From Balneolaceae bacterium (lineage in GTDB: Bacteria; Bacteroidota; Rhodothermia; Balneolales; Balneolaceae), in assembly GCA_009711805.1 (NCBI GenBank), contig VEMX01000061.1, forward strand, positions 1 to 53,024: a stretch of 53,024 nucleotides of DNA. The letters run 5' to 3'. Every line of letters begins with the position of its first letter. The stretch's first letter is position 1. The notes below the pieces were generated by a model, which saw only the letters and a program-made list of their open reading frames with translations, was not told the DNA's origin and made no database searches. Made by a program: the position numbers and the translations under genes. Below, in pieces: positions 45,755 to 53,024 of the stretch.

Positions 45755-45920
45755 CCCTCAGATCTCTTAAGTCTTACAGCAAGCCTCGAAACTATTATTC
45801 GAAAAAAAATGCAGAACGAGCGCTGACTTAAGAGTTCCGGCTCATCAAGTCTCCGGCTTGCATCAGAACAACCGTGTTTTATCTGTAGATATGACGGGGT
45901 TCAAAATATATAATCATCAA
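45755..45920 (+). repeat. 166-bp direct repeat R2, right copy
   Basis: About 96 % identical to 43390-43555, same orientation, enclosing 2.2 kb with the ATP-grasp operon. On its left side CTCAGATC is duplicated (45747-45761). Bases 45921-46324 after it contain no convincing gene: a 65-codon frame from TTG at 45934 looks like a coding relic (charged, Lys-rich) and TCGTGAATAATTC at about 46260 recalls an end of the miniature element family. Confidence 0.85.
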
Positions 45921-46324
45921 TAAGCCCATTTGATTGTCAGCGCAAAAGAAAGCCGAAGAAAATGGATGCTTTGGATATTTAAAAAAGCTGGGAGCTTTTC
46001 ATTCGACCTTTAAAAAAGAGCGTGAAGAAATAAATCCAATTTTCTCACCATCGTTTTTACACGGAAGGAAGGTCTCCGCTGGTGGGAGGTATATCAATAA
46101 AACAGGGTTGTTGGAATTGGGAAAATTCTGATTTGATGATTTGTATGGGTTGGGAGCCAGAGACTTCCTGAGTATCAACTTTCCAGTCTCCGCTACGCTA
46201 AAGACTGAAAAGATCTTTGGGGTGCTAAATCAACATAGAGCCCTTTATTTTTATATCCCTTCGTGAATAATTCAGCATCAGGCCAATATCTGTTCAATAC
46301 TAAAGAGTCATCAGTAAAGAGAGA

Positions 46325-47578
46325 CTAAAATAGAACGCTTAGCTGCAGGGCGATGACATTGTCATCTAAGTTGGGCCCTGAATCATCGGAATAGAGATAA
46401 GAGGCTTTAAGAGTAATATTGCGGTGTAATGAATAGCCAGCTGCAAATTCTATTCGCCGGCGGTCGTATGTCCAGCTGTCGCCATTATAGACAGAGGTGT
46501 AATTGTCCATTTCCCCGGAAAGCAGAGCTTCGTAGCGGATGGCAGCATAACTGCCAACCCAAAAAGGGAGATCGACCACAAACTCCCCCGAAAGATGATC
46601 GATTGTGGCTTCTCTGGAGGGATATATGAGAGTAATGGGGTTGCCCGGCGGAAGGTTAACGAGGGGGGCTTCCCAATAGCTGTGGTTGTATTCCATTAGT
46701 ACGGTATAATAGTGGTATGACAATCGTACATCTGCTCCAATCAACCGCTGTGTATAGGAAGAAAGGTCGTTGTCAGAAAATATGTTCCTGTTGATATTTC
46801 CTTTCTTCATAAAAGGGCCGGAACTGTACGAAAGCCCAAGCCGGGCCCACATAGCCGGCTGCAGGGTTACACGTCCAATAAATGAGGGGGTATCATATTC
46901 ACCATACTCGAAGTGGGAAGAAGCGGGAGCCAGTGTAGCGGCTAAATTGTAGTTGAAAGTATTATTTTCACCCAGACTGCCCGATATCTTAATGCCCTGG
47001 GTATACATACGTTGATACACCATGGTTAAACCGGTTTCATTAGAGAAATAGACGTTATTAAGATTATAGTAATAAGGGTCATTGTAGTTGTTGGAATTGG
47101 TGTTTACAAAACCAAAATGTTTGGTAACCGGCAGGCCCGAAGCATGGGTAAGAGGAAGGTGAACAAAAGGATTGTTGGAGGAAAGCAGCCGTTTGGAGTA
47201 AGCCCCATATGGAGTCACAAAACGCCCGATGGTAGCCATGAAATCAGAATCGGAATCGGGGTGGGGAGTAAAATTGAGGCTTAGTACGGAAAAGAACGGG
47301 GGGTGGAGTTCCTTACTGTTATAATAATCCGATTGAAGAACAGAGCTTACAAACCATTGATCGGAGATATTTCCGCTCAGGAACAGCCGCACATTGGGTG
47401 TAAAAAGGGAAAGCTTATCACCCGGACTTTGGTTGGTATAGGGGGAAGAGTCGGCTCCGCCTTTACGTAGTTCAATATCAACCAGGCCCGCCATATGAAT
47501 CTGTGCTACAGCTCCTGATGAAATTCCAAGAAGTATGATGAGGATAAATGAAATATGCAGTAAAGTTCGGTTACTCAT
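46325..47578 (-). CDS. Outer-membrane beta-barrel protein of the cyclase operon
   Basis: 417 residues from the ATG at 47578 (MSNRTLLHISFILIILLGIS, then SGAVAQ: signal peptide); the frame extends 13 codons further but that would lie inside the cyclase gene. The mature chain is rich in alternating strands and aromatic residues (WFVSSVLQSDYYNSK, FMATIGRFVTPYGAY, HLSGEFVVDLPFWVGSYAAI) and ends in Phe, as in outer-membrane porin-like barrels. No specific family is recognised. Its start overlaps the cyclase stop by 8 bp (ATGAGTAA), so it is translationally coupled to it. Confidence 0.75.
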   Translation of the reverse strand: MSNRTLLHISFILIILLGISSGAVAQIHMAGLVDIELRKGGADSSPYTNQSPGDKLSLFTPNVRLFLSGNISDQWFVSSVLQSDYYNSKELHPPFFSVLSLNFTPHPDSDSDFMATIGRFVTPYGAYSKRLLSSNNPFVHLPLTHASGLPVTKHFGFVNTNSNNYNDPYYYNLNNVYFSNETGLTMVYQRMYTQGIKISGSLGENNTFNYNLAATLAPASSHFEYGEYDTPSFIGRVTLQPAMWARLGLSYSSGPFMKKGNINRNIFSDNDLSSYTQRLIGADVRLSYHYYTVLMEYNHSYWEAPLVNLPPGNPITLIYPSREATIDHLSGEFVVDLPFWVGSYAAIRYEALLSGEMDNYTSVYNGDSWTYDRRRIEFAAGYSLHRNITLKASYLYSDDSGPNLDDNVIALQLSVLF

Positions 47579-49367
47579 GGAATGTGTTTTCTGTTTTGGT
47601 TGGAATTCTGTTATCATCCCAGTCTACTTCGTAAATTGTGATAGACTGTTCGATCCCTTTTACCTGTATTTTGTCAAGTTCGTTGACGGAAATCTTACGT
47701 TCAAGGTTTAAAAAGACCGAATTCGAAATCAGGATTTGATTCTTTTTTGCTGCAGAACATAAGCGAGCTCCCAGGTTTACAGTACTGCCGAGTACGGTAT
47801 AGTCCATCCTGTTTTCGCTGCCCATGGCTCCCATCACCGCTTCTCCACTGTTTATGCCAATACCAACAGCCAAATCCCCTTCTTCTTTTGTAAGCATAGA
47901 AGAAATTTTTTGCTGAATGTGAATTGAAGCATTAACGGCTTTCTGGTCTTTATCCTTTCCCTGGAATACGGCCACCAATTCATCTCCTACAAATTTGTCC
48001 ACATCACCGCCATACTGTTTAACCAGTTCAGCCTGAAAGCTCAATAAGTTATTCAGCATATCGATTACATCTTCCGGGCTGTGTTTTTCACTCCAGGCGG
48101 TAAAGCCCCTGATGTCGGAAAAAAGGACGGTGATATTACGCCGTTCTCCACCCGGCTCAATCCGCGATAAGTTCTTTTTGATTGCATCAAGGGTAGCTTC
48201 GGATACAAACTTCAGCATTAACAGTCGTTCCCGGAGTCCTTCTACCAGGTTATTAAATGCTACGGTGAGTTGTCCAATTTCATCATTGCTGGTAACCGGA
48301 ACTTCAGCACTGAAATCTTCTTTTTCTACCCGATGTACACCGGCTACAAGCAGGTCGATGGGCTTGGTGATGCGGCGGGTAAGCCAGATGCTGACAAGTA
48401 TAGATGCAACGATAGCCAACACTCCGATTCCAAAAATGAGCAATTGCAGGTTTTGCAGGGGAATCAGGGCTTCGGTTAATGATTTGGCTACGGCATAATA
48501 TCCCCTTATGCCTTGTACTTCATCGGTAGCGGCAAACATAGGCGCCAGGTAAATCAGCCACCGGTTCCCTGAGAGCGTTACTTCGGAAGTACTTGCCCGC
48601 TGGTTTTGTAAAGCATCGAAGGTAGCTTGGTGTATGCTCTTTGAGAGTTGTTCTTCATCAGTGCCCGAGAGGTTGTCGAAAGAATCGGTCAGGAGCTTGT
48701 CATCAACATAAAAGACTACTTCCAGGCCGATATCGCGGGCCAGTTGTTCAGTTTCAAGCTGCCGGATGGGGAGGCCATATGAGACCGTTCCAATCAGGTT
48801 ATAGCCAGCCCGGATGGGAATGGTGACTACATTAAAATACCGGTTTCCCCGCTTCCAGATGTATGTTTGGGTAGGCATATTTCCATTTAAAGCATCGGTA
48901 ACACCGGGACGGTCGGCGATAGAAAATTCTGGAAGTTTAGCCGATGAAAGCTGTCCCAGCGGCCGCCCTTCTGCATCGGAAATAAGTAGCAAACCGGCAG
49001 AATCAGGATTAGCATAAAATTCTTCAGGGATTAGAGAGTCGGGAATCACGGGATCGAAATCAAGGAGGTATCGCAGTTCTTCCCTGATTTTTTGAGTAAC
49101 AGTAACGGAATCCCCCGTTGTAATAGCGGCTTTCAGGCTGGGAATGTCGGCCAGAAGAACAGCAGTTTGACGCAGCTGCCGATAGCGGATGTCCTGAATT
49201 CGTTCAAAAATACGGCCGGCTTCCACAAAATTATCGTCAATGTTTTTGCGAATTCTTAATTCTACAATCTGGCTTACACTAATCAACAGACTGATGACGA
49301 TAACTGCAACCAACCCCACTAAGCTGGCCAATAATTTCCACCGTAAGCTGAAATGGGAAAACTTCAT
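47571..49367 (-). CDS. Membrane receptor-type adenylate cyclase (Cache-HAMP-class III cyclase)
   Basis: 598 residues. TM helix at about 12-34, a periplasmic sensor domain to about 300 (Cache-like: TYIWKRGNRYFNVVTIPI), a second TM (307-328), HAMP (about 330-383), then a class III nucleotidyl cyclase domain (410-580). The metal aspartates Asp418 (FSDIRGF) and Asp462 (KFVGDELVAVF), base-specifying Lys458 and Thr524 (YTVLGSTVN), and transition-state Asn531 and Arg535 are all present. The Lys/Thr pair favours ATP over GTP, so it should make cAMP in response to a periplasmic signal. It sits between a cupredoxin gene (10 bp upstream) and an outer-membrane protein (8 bp overlap). Confidence 0.88.
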   Translation of the reverse strand: MKFSHFSLRWKLLASLVGLVAVIVISLLISVSQIVELRIRKNIDDNFVEAGRIFERIQDIRYRQLRQTAVLLADIPSLKAAITTGDSVTVTQKIREELRYLLDFDPVIPDSLIPEEFYANPDSAGLLLISDAEGRPLGQLSSAKLPEFSIADRPGVTDALNGNMPTQTYIWKRGNRYFNVVTIPIRAGYNLIGTVSYGLPIRQLETEQLARDIGLEVVFYVDDKLLTDSFDNLSGTDEEQLSKSIHQATFDALQNQRASTSEVTLSGNRWLIYLAPMFAATDEVQGIRGYYAVAKSLTEALIPLQNLQLLIFGIGVLAIVASILVSIWLTRRITKPIDLLVAGVHRVEKEDFSAEVPVTSNDEIGQLTVAFNNLVEGLRERLLMLKFVSEATLDAIKKNLSRIEPGGERRNITVLFSDIRGFTAWSEKHSPEDVIDMLNNLLSFQAELVKQYGGDVDKFVGDELVAVFQGKDKDQKAVNASIHIQQKISSMLTKEEGDLAVGIGINSGEAVMGAMGSENRMDYTVLGSTVNLGARLCSAAKKNQILISNSVFLNLERKISVNELDKIQVKGIEQSITIYEVDWDDNRIPTKTENTFHE

Positions 49368-49377
49368 AAGGTTGAGG

Positions 49378-50070
49378 TCAGGAATTCAAAGTGATGGTAC
49401 CTACATTCGCTTGTTCATCGGAGGAGACTTCCACAGACATGGAAACTTCATCATAGCCCCGGGCGTGAATTTTAAGTTCATAACTGCCGGGGGAAAGTTG
49501 TTCGAAGTTAAAAGACGCACCACTTTGAATTTTTGTCCAGCTTAAGGCTCGGTCGGGCATCACATAAATGACTGCATGCATGTTGGAATGGATATCGCAA
49601 AACACATCAACCAGGCCGGACTTATCGAAAGTAACGTCCAGATGCTCACCCATGGGGCGCCGGCCTACATCAAATTTTTTGGTATCGGATAAACTGAAAA
49701 CATTGTGATATACGGGATCTGAGTTCCGAAAACGAACAACCTGCTGCCGGCGAATGGGTAAAAGATTAGGACTAAAGCGCTGGTCTTTTTGATCAAGCAT
49801 AATAGGCTCGGTTTGAGGGGAAGCAGAAACTGGCTGCGAGCTCATTAGCACAACCAGAACAGAATCGTTGGAGGTTTGAGCGCCGGAGGAAGGAGCCGGG
49901 CGGCCATATAATCCACCACCAAAGCGTACGGCAGCATTTTTGGGAGATAGTACAACCGTGCCCGTAATACTGCCCTCGGCTTTTTTTTGTGAAGGATGGG
50001 GTATTTCTACATTAATTCCCCACACCGAGAAAAAAGTCCAAAATATGACGGAAACCGTGATTAATTTCAT
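49378..50070 (-). CDS. Secreted cupredoxin-like protein
   Basis: 230 residues from the ATG at 50070, where a hydrophobic signal segment begins (MKLITVSVIFWTFFSVWG). Residues about 105-172 form a plastocyanin-like domain: His122 (PVYHNVFSL), Cys158, His161 and Met164 in FCDIHSNMHAVIYVM, the usual type 1 copper ligand pattern. The last 50 residues (LSPGSYELKIHARGYDEVSM) look like a small carboxypeptidase-regulatory or PEGA-like beta domain. Such fusions resemble methylamine-utilisation-type cupredoxins. First gene of the operon with the cyclase and an outer-membrane protein; it could be the redox or copper sensor for the cyclase, which is only an inference. Confidence 0.75.
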   Translation of the reverse strand: MKLITVSVIFWTFFSVWGINVEIPHPSQKKAEGSITGTVVLSPKNAAVRFGGGLYGRPAPSSGAQTSNDSVLVVLMSSQPVSASPQTEPIMLDQKDQRFSPNLLPIRRQQVVRFRNSDPVYHNVFSLSDTKKFDVGRRPMGEHLDVTFDKSGLVDVFCDIHSNMHAVIYVMPDRALSWTKIQSGASFNFEQLSPGSYELKIHARGYDEVSMSVEVSSDEQANVGTITLNS

Positions 50071-50479
50071 ACCTGTTGTTTTGATATTGAAGTAAGCTAT
50101 AAATGAGCTAAACAGCAACATTCGTTGGAGAGCTTAATTTTAAAAAGAAAGGGGTTTATACATCATCAATATTTAACCAATAATGTTGATGTATCGAAAA
50201 CTCCCTCGCATTCCGAGAAGCCTGAGCAATAATGAAGACCCCAGAAACGGACTCGCCTTTGGAAAGACCCACTACTGGATGTTTGGCCAGTTTATGCTGA
50301 CCATCCGCCCGGACCATACCCTGCTATTATCTAAATGGCTAAAAGAAGAGCAAAATGAAGCATTTATGGGATTTGAATCAGAAAGAATCTCTCTTTCAAG
50401 GCATCCATATTACATTTCTCCAAGGGACCCGGTACTGGCTATTACCGCCTTGTTCATCCACATTGCCCCAACCAGGGAG

Positions 50480-50604
50480 ATCGCGGGTCTGGGCCCGCGA
50501 TGACTTTTGGTTAAATTTAAACAACAAGGGCAGTCATCCCGCACGCAGCGAAGGCGAAGATGCGGGATCTCCCAGATTCAACATCCAAAACCACTTTGGG
50601 AGAT
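50480..50604. repeat. Cluster of three REP-like palindromes
   Basis: ATCGCGGG...CCCGCGAT (50480-50501), ATCCCGCA...TGCGGGAT (50536-50568) and ATCTCCCA...TGGGAGAT (50567-50604) follow each other, the last two overlapping. The pattern GTCATCCCGC...GCGGGATCTCCC is that of dispersed bacterial palindromes. The gap 50071-50985 holds no gene that I can support; short frames there (e.g. 50183-50503) cross these palindromes. Confidence 0.6.
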
Positions 50605-50988
50605 ACTTGGTCTGGGCCAGGGATGACCGGGCTTTTAATACATTAGTTTATGTAAGTGACGAGTCCTCGGGAGAGTCACCTTTAGCTCTTTTTTCACAGT
50701 CGGGAGTTTTTCCACGAAGTGATCCCTTCGGGATGTTCTTTTGTTGGCACAAAAGAACGAGAAAGGTGATTACGGGCAACAGGTTCATACAAAGCACGGG
50801 AAGCCGGAGCTTTGTAACGAGTGCTAATCCTCGATAACTATTCTTCCATTACTACTTTCCGGGTTTAGGTTTTTCCTTCTGGATTTTATATCCCCGGGCG
50901 GCGATTCTACTTTGCTCCATCTTGCCCGGGCTACAAACATGTGACTCCTACTGAGCCAGGGTGCCATAGCAAACCGCACACTCTCTTA

Positions 50989-51034
50989 ACCCGGATTATT
51001 CACCATTTTGCATCCATTCGTGAATAATTCGGGT
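50989..51034. mobile_element. Miniature TA-flanked element, copy C (internally deleted, 46 bp)
   Basis: It consists of ACCCGGATTATTCACCA joined directly to TTTTGCATCCATTC and TGAATAATTCGGGT, with TA at 50987-50988 and 51035-51036. Compared with copies A and B (read on the minus strand), about 184 bp are missing between two CCA triplets, one in each terminal part. The termini keep their inverse symmetry. Confidence 0.8.
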
Positions 51035-51104
51035 TAAAGCGCCTAATCTGTAGTCTATATCTATGATAGCCCGAGCACCATAAATCATTTTTTAAGTAGT
51101 GAGT

Positions 51105-51422
51105 TCAATAGCTTAGGGTGGTTATCATTTCATAATGTTGAGCTTCCGTGTCAAACCGAGAAAGCAACTCTCGTGCTTCTTGTGGTACATAAGCCTGGCT
51201 GTAATTTTCGCCGGCAAATGTTTTTATTGCATCCCAGCTTTCAAACCACATAATTGTAATAAATGCTACTTCATTATCAAGCGGGCGACATAACAGCTCG
51301 ATTTTTTTATACCCTTGTATATTCTTTGCAGCAATTCCAGGAAAAATCACTTCTTCAAGAAGCCGTTTATAGTTTTCAGCATTTTCCGGTTTTGTCCATC
51401 CATGCCAGATTCTCGCAACCAT
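51105..51422 (-). CDS. Antibiotic biosynthesis monooxygenase (ABM)-like small protein
   Basis: 105 residues. MVARIWHGWTKPENAENYKR, GYKKIELLCRPLDNEVAFIT and MWFESWDAIKTFAGEN follow the dimeric alpha/beta-barrel pattern of the ABM superfamily (EthD/YgiN-like). Cofactor-free oxygenases and heme-degrading enzymes share this fold; no specific role can be given. Its neighbours are degraded sequences, but this frame looks intact. Confidence 0.7.
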   Translation of the reverse strand: MVARIWHGWTKPENAENYKRLLEEVIFPGIAAKNIQGYKKIELLCRPLDNEVAFITIMWFESWDAIKTFAGENYSQAYVPQEARELLSRFDTEAQHYEMITTLSY

Positions 51423-51454
51423 AATAATTCGTATATAGTTTGAAATTTATATTG

Positions 51455-51745
51455 TTAAGGAGACCAAATACGTTCAAAAAACTGTGGATACTCTATAACA
51501 ATTCCATCTTTATATACAGGTAGCCTGGTTTTGAATCCACGATGAATACTACTTGTGTTTGTGCTGACTCCCCCTTTTCCAGTGCCAACCTGCGAATGGC
51601 CAATGTATTGGTAAAAGGGGAAAAATGGAGATCGATATTCCGGGCTCCGTTCAGCACCGAGGCGGCAATCTCTCAAAATGTATTTGGAATGTACATCAAT
51701 GCTGACCACACCTGTTGCCATGCCCCGGAGACTGCCACGGGCTGG
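51455..51745 (-). pseudogene. Remnant of a putative glycolipid-binding (DUF1089-like) protein
   Basis: Minus-strand pieces in two frames resemble this family: GARNIDLHFSPFTNTLAIRR (about 51590-51650), followed by LALEKGESAQTQVVFI, and, after a frameshift at about 51500-51545, PVYKDGIVIEYPQFFERIW to the stop at 51455. In intact proteins about 35 residues separate the last two parts, so a deletion with frameshift has occurred. The N-terminal half is missing. Just upstream MKFNHIGIPRQEMFEGQ (51840 leftward) recalls the start of a glyoxalase-like (VOC) protein and may be a second relic. Confidence 0.4.
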
Positions 51746-51881
51746 CTCGCCCATCCCTCGCAGAAGGAGGCGTTTATTATGGTTTTTTCTTGTCCTTCAA
51801 ACATCTCTTGTCTTGGAATTCCTATATGATTGAACTTCATATCTGTTTATTGATTCAAGTTTTGGAGAACATAACCATATA

Positions 51882-52015
51882 GTTCGGATTACTCACCAAG
51901 CTTCGGGGACCTTTTTTTTCGTCACCTCAAATTTAGACTACTATGTAGTTTAGCTATGAGTAATATGATCATTAATTTTAAGTGATGAATTTATCTATTC
52001 GTGAATAACCCAGGT
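51882..52015. mobile_element. Miniature TA-flanked element, copy E (diverged)
   Basis: 134 bp, left end CGGATTACTCACCAAGCTTC, right end TATTCGTGAATAACCCAGGT, with TA at 51880-51881 and 52016-52017. The interior shares CACCTCAAATTT, CTACTATG and TATGAGTAATATGATCA with copy D. It lies in the gap before the SpvB-like gene; the rest of 51841-52199 has no gene, and the promoter of the SpvB-like gene is not obvious. Confidence 0.65.
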
Positions 52016-52199
52016 TAAGGCATACCTGGAATGAAACACCAATCCCGGATCAGACACAAATTCCGGTAAGAAAAACTGATTTGTGATTTTGAAAATAAAT
52101 TCTATTTTAAAAACAGGTTGAATTATGGGTCAACCTTTGATTTGTCTCATCTCTGTTAGCTACTTTTTTTGAAAATTGTAATACGGAGAATCTGGATAG

Positions 52200-52916
52200 A
52201 TGGAGAAAGAGAATCGATCTGGGGATAGAGAGGAAAATAAGCAGAGCCTGTCTGCCCTTACCAAAGAAAAACCCACACAGTCGAATGCTATAAGTATCCC
52301 CGAAATTTCGTTGCCCAAAGGGGGCGGTGCAATCAAGGGGATCGATGAGCAATTTAAAGTAAATGCGGCTAATGGCACAGCTGCTTTCAGCCTGCCTCTT
52401 CCCCTTACGCCCGGGCGGAATGAATTTACCCCCTCACTTTCACTCAATTATAACTCTGGTTCGGGAAACGGACCGTTTGGCTTGGGATGGTCGCTGGGGA
52501 TGCCATCCATCCGCAGAAAAACAGATAAACACATACCTGCTTATGGCAGAACCGGTGATGAAGACGAATTCATGTTTTCGGAAGGAGGAGACCTGGTGCC
52601 TTACCTGGAAGAAGACGATGAAGGGGAGTGGGGCGAAAAAGAATATCCCGATCATGATGATTATAATGTTCGAAGGTACCGCCCAAGGATTGAAGGGGAC
52701 TTTAGCCGGGTAGAACGCATCGAGCATAGTGAACTGGGTATCTACTGGAAAGTAACCAGCAGAGATAACATTGTAACTATATTTGGCCGGACCGCCGATA
52801 CACGTATTGCAGATCCCGAAGACGACCGCCGTATTTTTGAATGGTTCCCGGAATTCAGCTACGACAATAAGGGAAACTGGATCCGGTATGAGTTTAATGG
52901 ACTTGCTACATTTTAA
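52200..52916 (+). pseudogene. SpvB/TcB-like toxin-complex protein, truncated after the N-terminal domain
   Basis: 238 residues. SLPKGGGAIKGIDEQFKVNA, TAAFSLPLPLTPGRNEFTPS, LSLNYNSGSGNGPFGLGWSL and MPSIRRKTDKHIPAY are the hallmarks of the SpvB N-terminal domain found in the B component of Tc toxins and in related RHS/YD-repeat surface proteins, which normally run to well over 1000 residues. No signal peptide. The match continues to WIRYEF (about 52890), then the frame ends within ten codons and an IS3-type transposase starts at 52964. The gene was most likely interrupted by that insertion; the rest, if retained, is outside the window. Confidence 0.75.
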
Positions 52917-52963
52917 TGGACACGGAGTTAAGGTATATTGTAGTGAAAACAGAAAAGGATAAA

Positions 52964-53024
52964 ATGAACAAAAAAGAACGAAGAACCTTTACCAAAGCAT
53001 TTAAGCTGGATGTGATTCAACAGA
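52964..53024 (+). mobile_element. IS3-family transposase OrfA, 5' part (cut by window end)
   Basis: From the ATG at 52964: MNKKERRTFTKAFKLDVIQQ, a typical beginning of IS3-family OrfA (helix-turn-helix transposase subunit). A GTG at 52943 in the same frame is an alternative start. The left end of the insertion sequence should lie between about 52890 and 52925, where TTTAATGGAC occurs twice 19 bp apart (52893, 52912). The remainder of the element is outside the window. Confidence 0.75.

Noticed and set aside
43390..45920. Direct repeats considered as a CRISPR or as transposon long terminal repeats
   Set aside because: Only two copies of 166 bp exist, 2.2 kb apart; there is no spacer array and no transposase between them.
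45934..46131. 65-codon Lys-rich frame after the right R2 repeat
   Set aside because: Starts only at TTG, has no ribosome site and no recognisable family; possibly a gene relic, too weak to annotate.
50183..50837. Plus-strand frames of 106 and 160 codons
   Set aside because: They run through the REP-like palindromes, overlap each other and resemble no family; best treated as non-coding.
51542..51829. 95-codon plus-strand frame
   Set aside because: It is the antisense of the glycolipid-binding protein relic, whose family motifs are on the minus strand.

Overview
Window of about 53 kb from a chromosome of an FCB-group bacterium, most probably Balneolota or a close relative in the Bacteroidota/Rhodothermota assemblage. 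The grounds are a type IX secretion sorting tail with the NPFNPTT motif, DUF5916, DUF4097 and DUF6174 proteins, a Bacteroidota-style UvrA, an unusual nitric oxide reductase of the kind known from Rhodothermus-like bacteria, and weak or absent Shine-Dalgarno sequences. No rRNA, tRNA or CRISPR array was seen. Assignments rest on motif recognition by eye, not on database searches.

Layout. 1-18.3 kb is mostly minus-strand housekeeping and envelope genes: an IS30-type transposase tail, a DUF5916 outer-membrane protein, aat, a secreted zinc metalloprotease, an Na+/alanine symporter, DinB, MarC, a GAF protein, a TerB-like protein, a DUF6174 lipoprotein, a one-polypeptide HigB-HigA-like toxin-antitoxin fusion, an ABC exporter pair, an outer-membrane protein gene broken by a miniature transposon, and uvrA. 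18.5-27.3 kb holds a 1213-residue T9SS-secreted beta-propeller protein, a DUF4097 protein, proline dehydrogenase, a DoxX gene split by an insertion, and a secreted Xaa-Pro dipeptidyl-peptidase. 27.6-33.2 kb is a complete phosphate regulon, pstS-pstC-pstA-pstB-phoU plus a porin, behind a candidate Pho box.

34.0-42.5 kb is a nitric oxide respiration locus. An Fe-S Rrf2 regulator (NsrR/IscR-like) and a CopD-like membrane protein are divergent from an operon encoding a heme-copper subunit I paralogue that has lost the active-site HH pair, a 48-residue single-TM protein, a CuA subunit II, a complete NOR-type catalytic subunit I, a SCO copper chaperone, and a fusion of cytochrome b, 2x[4Fe-4S] ferredoxin and an MvhD-like domain. 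Two tandem ATAGA-N8-TCTAT palindromes lie just upstream of the operon. 43.4-45.9 kb is a two-gene cassette (graspetide-type ATP-grasp enzyme plus an unrecognised cysteine-containing protein) lying between two 166-bp direct repeats. 46.3-50.1 kb is a cupredoxin / receptor adenylate cyclase / outer-membrane protein operon. The right end is degraded accessory DNA finishing in an SpvB/TcB-like toxin gene cut off next to an IS3-type transposase.

A family of miniature elements flanked by TA (five copies, 46-300 bp, ends close to ACCCGGATTATTCACC) is scattered through the window. One copy interrupts a signal peptide so precisely that its removal restores the reading frame. The most promising candidates for undescribed biology are the NOR locus with its cytochrome b-ferredoxin-MvhD fusion, and the ATP-grasp cassette.
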